From: Syntrophobacterales bacterium
GTDB lineage: Bacteria > Desulfobacterota > Syntrophobacteria > BM002
NCBI GenBank assembly: GCA_030601545.1
Contig: JAUVTM010000080.1
Coordinates: 1-8,275 of the forward strand
Direction of reading: 5' to 3'
Length of the DNA stretch: 8,275 nt
This document shows positions 6,155 to 8,275 of this stretch, piece after piece. The translations under genes were made by a program, and so were the position numbers. A model generated the notes under the pieces. It was not told the DNA's origin and ran no database searches. It was given only the letters and a program-made list of their open reading frames with translations. Position 1 is the first letter of the stretch, and the number at the start of each line of letters is the position of its first letter.

Positions 6155-6603
6155 GGCGCCACCTCCTTTCCCGCCTCCTCGGGCAAGGGTTCAACCGGAA
6201 CCTCCGTCATCTCCAAACAGTCGTGGGGACAGAATGGCACACACTGGCCGCAGTGAATGCAGACAAAGGGCTCGGTAGTGGTGTCAAGGTAAATGGCGTC
6301 AACCGGACAGGCCGGGGCGCAGTCTCCGCACTGTATGCAGAGTTTCCTTTTAACAATTACCCCACCGCCTTTGCGTTGGGAAAAGGCCCCTGTGGGGCAG
6401 GCCAAAGCGCAGGGAGCAGGATTGCAGGCCAGACAGGGCTTTGCCTCAAAGCCAGTGGACAGGCCACCTGATGACACAATTCGAATGCCCGCCGTGTCCC
6501 AGGACAATCTCTTATTCACCAGTCGAGCACAGGCCAGTGAGCAGGAGTGACAGCCGATGCACCGCTCCATTCGGGGGGTGGTTAGTATCTTTGCGGTTTT
6601 CAT
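6151..6603 (-). CDS. four-cluster [4Fe-4S] ferredoxin, electron-transfer subunit of the AOR (AorA-like)
   Basis: A 150-residue soluble iron-sulfur protein with sixteen cysteines in four sets, enough for four [4Fe-4S] clusters: C15-C18-C21-C25, C57-C60-C65-C69 (with the longer CX4C spacing), C89-C92-C95-C99 and C115-C118-C121-C125. No cysteine is missing and there is no signal peptide, so it acts in the cytoplasm. Size, cluster number and position directly before an AOR gene match AorA of the Aromatoleum-type AorABC aldehyde oxidoreductase. Similar proteins also serve hydrogenases and CO dehydrogenase, but the ATGA overlap with the AOR gene makes that enzyme the probable partner. The ATG start has GAGGTG 5 bases upstream. 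No aorC-like flavoprotein gene follows. The stretch upstream, shared with the ackA end, holds an inverted pair of heptad arrays. Confidence 0.9.
   Translation of the reverse strand: MKTAKILTTPRMERCIGCHSCSLACARLVNKRLSWDTAGIRIVSSGGLSTGFEAKPCLACNPAPCALACPTGAFSQRKGGGVIVKRKLCIQCGDCAPACPVDAIYLDTTTEPFVCIHCGQCVPFCPHDCLEMTEVPVEPLPEEAGKEVAP
6160..6169 (-). promoter_or_regulatory. near-perfect Shine-Dalgarno of the AOR gene, inside the ferredoxin gene
   Basis: AAAGGAGGTG on the minus strand, 5 bases before the AOR ATG, embedded in the last ferredoxin codons. With the ATGA overlap it should give efficient coupled translation and a high AOR yield. Confidence 0.8.
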
Positions 6604-6622
6604 ATGATCACCTCATGGGTAA

Positions 6623-6657
6623 AGATTTTAGATTGCGGATTTCGGATTGCGGAATGT
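6623..6657 (+). repeat. heptad array, consensus NGATTNN, five units (plus-strand arm)
   Basis: Five consecutive 7-base units such as AGATTGC and GGATTTC, ending in GGAATGT, upstream of the ferredoxin gene. The segment 6632-6642 is a perfect 11-base inverted match to 6671-6681 in the neighbouring arm, with further pairing on both sides. The arms are separated by only 6 bases (6658-6663). Confidence 0.85.
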
Positions 6658-6663
6658 ACTGCT

Positions 6664-6698
6664 CATTTTTAAATCCGCAATGTAAAACCTGCAATCTA
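6664..6698 (-). repeat. heptad array, NGATTNN type, minus-strand arm overlapping the ackA stop
   Basis: On the minus strand the array begins with TAGATTG, whose first three bases are the ackA stop codon. More degenerate units follow (CAGGTTT, TACATTG, CGGATTT, AAAAATG). It is the inverted partner of 6623-6657. Confidence 0.75.
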
Positions 6699-7916
6699 CT
6701 TGAATCCTTTGGATTCAAGTAATTCCCGAGTCTGTTGAGCTATTTCCAACTCTTCATTCGTCGGTATTACAAATATCTCCACCGAACTCTCGGGCTTATT
6801 GATTTGCAGCGGCCCCTCGTGTTCCTGTTTGTTTTTTTCCGGATCGAGTACAATTCCAAGACGCTCTAATTTCTCGCAACACCGTTCCCGGATTTCAATA
6901 TCGTGTTCGCCAATGCCGGCGGTGAAGACGAGACCGTCCAGATGACCCAATATGGCAGAATAGTTCCCAATGTATTTTTTTATTCGATATACGAACATAT
7001 CCAGGGCCAACTGTGCCCGCTTATCTCCTTCTGTTGCCTTCTTGTGGATGTCCCGCATGTCATTGAGACCGCAAATCCCTTTGAGTCCGCTTTCATGAGT
7101 GAGAACATGATCCAATTCCTCTATGGTCATATCCTTGCTCTTGGCCAAGTAGATTATAATGCCAGGATCGATATTGCCGGAGCGCGTTCCCATAATGATT
7201 CCTGCCACAGGGGTCATCCCCATGGAAGTGTCAACGCTTTTTCCATTTTCAATGGCGCAGGTGCTGGCACCGCTGCCTAGATGTATGGTCATCAGGTTCA
7301 ATTCATCCAGGGGTCTGCCCATGAGCCTGGCCGCCTCTTTGGCCACATATCTATGAGACGTACCGTGGAAGCCATAGCGGCGGACGCCCAACTTCTCATA
7401 GTATTCATAGGGCAATGAGTAATGAAAGACGTGAGGCGCCATGGTCTGATGAAAGGCGGTGTCAAAGACTGCCACCTGCTGTGCTTGAGGTAAGAGAGTC
7501 TGTGCAACCCGAATGCCCGTCAAATTGGCGGGATTGTGCAGCGGGGCCAGGGGAATAGTTTCCTCGATGGCCCGGATAACCTCATCGCTTATCAAGGCGG
7601 GTTCATGAAATCTTTCCCCTCCATGCACCACGCGGTGACCAACTGCAAGGATCTCAGAAGTATCCTCTATGACCCCATATTCTTTGTCGGTGAGCAGGCT
7701 TACGATGGTATTCATGCCGCTTTTATGATCTGGAATAGGTTCTTTCTTGACGATCGTTAATTCGTCTTCCGTGTCGGGAAACTTGTTGTGGGTGAGCTTT
7801 CCCTGGGGCTCACCGATGCGTTCCGCCAGGCCCGAAACCATGACCAGCTCGTCTTCCATATTAAACAATTGATACTTGATGGAGGAACTCCCACAATTGA
7901 TGACAAGAATTTTCAT
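6696..7916 (-). CDS. ackA: acetate kinase
   Basis: Cytosolic enzyme interconverting acetyl phosphate + ADP and acetate + ATP. With Pta it yields ATP from acetyl-CoA or activates acetate. The 406-residue length is standard. Known active-site positions are all present, read against the Methanosarcina enzyme: N7 in VINCGSSSIKYQLF, R95 in GHRVVHGGE, D152 in VFDTAFH, H184 in YGFHGTSH, R245 in GTRSGNIDPG and E388 in TNEELEIA, plus the phosphate loop HLGSGAS at 212-218. The ATG start has AAGGG 10 bases upstream. It follows pta by 197 bases filled with repeats, the common pta-ackA order. The final residues (ESKGFK) are encoded within a perfect hairpin, and the stop codon coincides with the first unit of a repeat array. 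Confidence 0.97.
   Translation of the reverse strand: MKILVINCGSSSIKYQLFNMEDELVMVSGLAERIGEPQGKLTHNKFPDTEDELTIVKKEPIPDHKSGMNTIVSLLTDKEYGVIEDTSEILAVGHRVVHGGERFHEPALISDEVIRAIEETIPLAPLHNPANLTGIRVAQTLLPQAQQVAVFDTAFHQTMAPHVFHYSLPYEYYEKLGVRRYGFHGTSHRYVAKEAARLMGRPLDELNLMTIHLGSGASTCAIENGKSVDTSMGMTPVAGIIMGTRSGNIDPGIIIYLAKSKDMTIEELDHVLTHESGLKGICGLNDMRDIHKKATEGDKRAQLALDMFVYRIKKYIGNYSAILGHLDGLVFTAGIGEHDIEIRERCCEKLERLGIVLDPEKNKQEHEGPLQINKPESSVEIFVIPTNEELEIAQQTRELLESKGFK
6697..6721 (-). other. perfect 11-bp hairpin across the ackA stop codon
   Basis: TACTTGAATCC and its exact reverse complement are separated by a 3-base loop. The hairpin covers the last ackA codons and two bases of the stop. No U-tract follows on the minus strand, so it is not a classical terminator. 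It could stabilise the upstream mRNA end or attenuate read-through into the ferredoxin/AOR genes. The hairpin itself is certain; a role is not shown. Confidence 0.6.
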
Positions 7917-7998
7917 GTTTATTATTCCCTTATTCGGCGGCCTTACTTCCAGCCAAGCGTGATCGGAAATTTCATAGTTCTACCACCAGCAAAGGTCT

Positions 7999-8030
7999 TT
8001 GGAGTGTTGGAGTATTGGAGTATTGGAAGA
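7999..8030 (+). repeat. octad array, consensus NTGGAGTA, four units (plus-strand arm)
   Basis: Four 8-base units, TTGGAGTG, two of TTGGAGTA, and TTGGAAGA, read on the plus strand. It is the inverted partner of 8054-8085, and pairing extends inward through AGAACT 8028-8033 / AGTTCT 8047-8052. Confidence 0.85.
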
Positions 8031-8053
8031 ACTATAATTGCCAAAGAGTTCTA

Positions 8054-8085
8054 AATACCATTACTCCAGTACTCCATTACTCCAA
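8054..8085 (-). repeat. octad array, consensus NTGGAGTA, four units (minus-strand arm)
   Basis: On the minus strand, TTGGAGTA, ATGGAGTA and CTGGAGTA differ only at the first base; a degenerate fourth unit follows. It pairs with 7999-8030 over about 24 positions, with mismatches or G-T wobbles falling mainly at the variable base, once per 8 bases. The hairpin lies between pta and ackA. Confidence 0.85.
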
Positions 8086-8087
8086 TT

Positions 8088-8112
8088 GGCGCGTAGCGCC
8101 TGAGCTTCGCTC
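8088..8112 (-). other. two tandem small hairpins directly after the pta stop
   Basis: GAGC-GAA-GCTC (8102-8112) begins on the base after the pta TAA. One base further comes a GC-rich 5-bp hairpin, GGCGC/GCGCC (8088-8100, 3-base loop). No U-tract follows, so factor-independent termination is doubtful. They may protect the pta 3' end or belong to the adjoining repeat. Confidence 0.45.
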
Positions 8113-8275
8113 TTAACTCTCTTGCGCTTGGATCGCGGTGATGGCCACGGTGTTCACAATGTCCGTTACCGTGCAACCGCGGCTCAGGTCGTTCACCGAT
8201 TTGTTCAGCCCTTGCAACACCGGGCCCACAGCGACCGCATTGGCGGAACGCTGAACTGCCTTGTAAGTATTGTTG
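8113..8275 (-). CDS. pta: phosphate acetyltransferase, C-terminal end (5' part outside window)
   Basis: Only the last 53 codons are present; the gene continues past the right edge. Reading frame from 8274: the peptide begins NNTYKAVQRSANAVAVGPVL, then QGLNKSVNDLSRG and TDIVNTVAITAIQAQES, with stop TAA at 8113-8115. This is the strongly conserved end of the phosphotransacetylase catalytic domain, in particular the GPVLQGLNKPVNDLSRG segment; here Ser replaces the usual Pro. The enzyme interconverts acetyl-CoA + phosphate and acetyl phosphate + CoA in the cytoplasm and supplies acetate kinase, encoded next. Whether this is the short or the long (DRTGG-containing) Pta cannot be told from the fragment. 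Confidence 0.93.
   Translation of the reverse strand, partial: NNTYKAVQRSANAVAVGPVLQGLNKSVNDLSRGCTVTDIVNTVAITAIQAQES

Noticed and set aside
6604..6695. Sigma-70 promoter for the ferredoxin/AOR pair
   Set aside because: The gap is almost entirely heptad arrays; AT-rich words there mimic -10 boxes, and no spaced -35/-10 pair stands out.
6697..6721. Factor-independent terminator after ackA
   Set aside because: The stem is perfect, but it is AT-rich, overlaps coding sequence and lacks a following U-tract on the minus strand.
7943..7975. Ten-codon frame (MKFPITLGWK) upstream of ackA, possible leader peptide
   Set aside because: The ATG is preceded by a G-rich GGTGGTAG stretch, but there are no regulatory codon runs and no terminator/antiterminator alternative. 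A frame this short arises easily by chance.

Overview
The window is a single co-oriented block of eight genes, all on the minus strand, so transcription runs from high to low coordinates. In that order they are: the last 53 codons of a phosphate acetyltransferase gene (pta), acetate kinase (ackA), a four-cluster ferredoxin, an aldehyde:ferredoxin oxidoreductase (AOR), an NAD-type L-lactate dehydrogenase (ldh), a small four-helix-bundle protein with a frameshift near its end, a class II fructose-bisphosphate aldolase (fba), and a large poorly characterised protein whose C-terminal part resembles nucleoside phosphorylases. Long open frames on the plus strand are shadows of these genes. I see no rRNA, tRNA, CRISPR, transposase or phage gene.

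The contents suggest an anaerobic, mesophilic bacterium. A tungsten/molybdenum AOR with a dedicated polyferredoxin, the Pta-AckA acetate/ATP module and lactate dehydrogenase together fit a sulfate-reducing or syntrophic member of the Desulfobacterota (former Deltaproteobacteria). This is an inference from gene content and intergenic repeat style; nothing in the window fixes the lineage. Metabolically, lactate/pyruvate (ldh), acetyl-CoA/acetyl phosphate/acetate (pta-ackA), aldehyde/acid with ferredoxin (AOR) and triose/hexose phosphates (fba) all meet here, so this looks like a central-carbon and redox-balancing cluster.

The most unusual content lies between the genes. Every junction with room for it carries a short array of degenerate 7-base units (or 8-base units between pta and ackA): a fixed core with two or three variable positions. 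I count five units (35 bases) in most of them. Cores differ by junction: NTGGAGTA (pta/ackA), NGATTNN (ackA/ferredoxin, ldh/four-helix gene, four-helix gene/fba), NTCAGCN (AOR/ldh) and TNNCAGG (fba/last gene). Three sets form inverted pairs able to fold into cruciforms or RNA hairpins. In one, the two arms are only 6 bases apart; in another the arms enclose the four-helix-bundle gene. The only junction without an array is ferredoxin/AOR, where the genes overlap by ATGA.

No gene-free stretch exceeds 300 bases. The longest, 7917-8112 between pta and ackA, holds the octamer inverted pair, two small GC hairpins and the ackA ribosome binding site. I could not identify a convincing sigma-70 promoter or a classical hairpin-plus-U-tract terminator anywhere.
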